A program made the position numbers and the translations under genes. A stretch of DNA of 5,712 nucleotides from CAVSUR01 sp052143655 (GTDB lineage Bacteria; Actinomycetota; Actinomycetes; Streptosporangiales; Streptosporangiaceae): contig JBKQSL010000358.1 of assembly GCA_052143655.1 (NCBI GenBank), forward strand, positions 1-5,712, given 5' to 3'. The notes below the pieces were generated by a model. That model had not been told where the DNA came from and searched no databases. It saw nothing but the letters and a program-made list of their open reading frames with translations. Of the stretch, positions 5,697 through 5,712 are shown one piece after another. Each line of letters opens with the position of its first letter. Position 1 is the stretch's first letter.

Positions 5697-5712
5697 TTCG
5701 CCCGCACTGGAG

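Noticed and set aside
1..5712. tRNA, rRNA, insertion sequences or integration sites.
   Set aside because: No cloverleaf, rRNA-like stretch, transposase gene or terminal inverted repeats were seen on either strand.

Overview
The window is high-GC DNA with GTG and ATG starts, strong GC bias at third codon positions, and protein families typical of Actinomycetota: an FurA-type regulator directly in front of katG, a WrbA-like protein of actinobacterial type, and a TIGR02679/DUF2399 protein. A soil or mycelial actinomycete is likely. The genus cannot be read from this window.

Layout. (1) Positions 1-1263, + strand: a complete gene for a DUF3323/DUF2399 (TIGR02679, JetD-like) protein with a visible Toprim-type acidic triad. 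Its GTG start overlaps a TGA that may end an upstream gene, so this looks like the last gene of a Wadjet-type anti-plasmid operon lying mostly to the left of the window. (2) Positions 1330-1812, - strand: a MarR-family regulator, convergent with the first gene. (3) Positions 1813-1906: an AT-rich divergent control region with three exact-period 14-bp tandem repeats that overlap candidate promoters in both directions. (4) Positions 1907-2371 and 2436-2750, + strand: a WrbA-like flavodoxin-family protein that appears to have lost about 60 central residues, followed by an unrecognised 104-residue alpha/beta protein. The MarR protein probably controls this pair and itself. (5) Positions 2751-2922: an intergenic region with two back-to-back inverted repeats, then an AT-rich promoter/operator region. 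(6) Positions 2923-3378 and 3395-5641, + strand: furA and full-length katG, 16 bp apart, forming the classic peroxide-defence operon. (7) Positions 5642-5712: the 3' flank of katG with an inverted repeat centred on CCGAA-GT-TTCGG.

How the parts work together. The right two thirds is an oxidative-stress block: a MarR regulator (two cysteines) with a quinone-reductase-like gene, next to the Fur-type peroxide/metal sensor and the catalase-peroxidase it normally represses. The left end is an unrelated defence-type gene. KatG and FurA keep all the key residues checked. The WrbA-like protein does not: its P-loop and C-terminal segment remain, but the FMN-contacting middle is gone. The most unusual signals are this internally deleted WrbA-like protein kept in an apparently intact, regulated operon, the triple 14-bp operator in front of it, and the unrecognised small partner protein.
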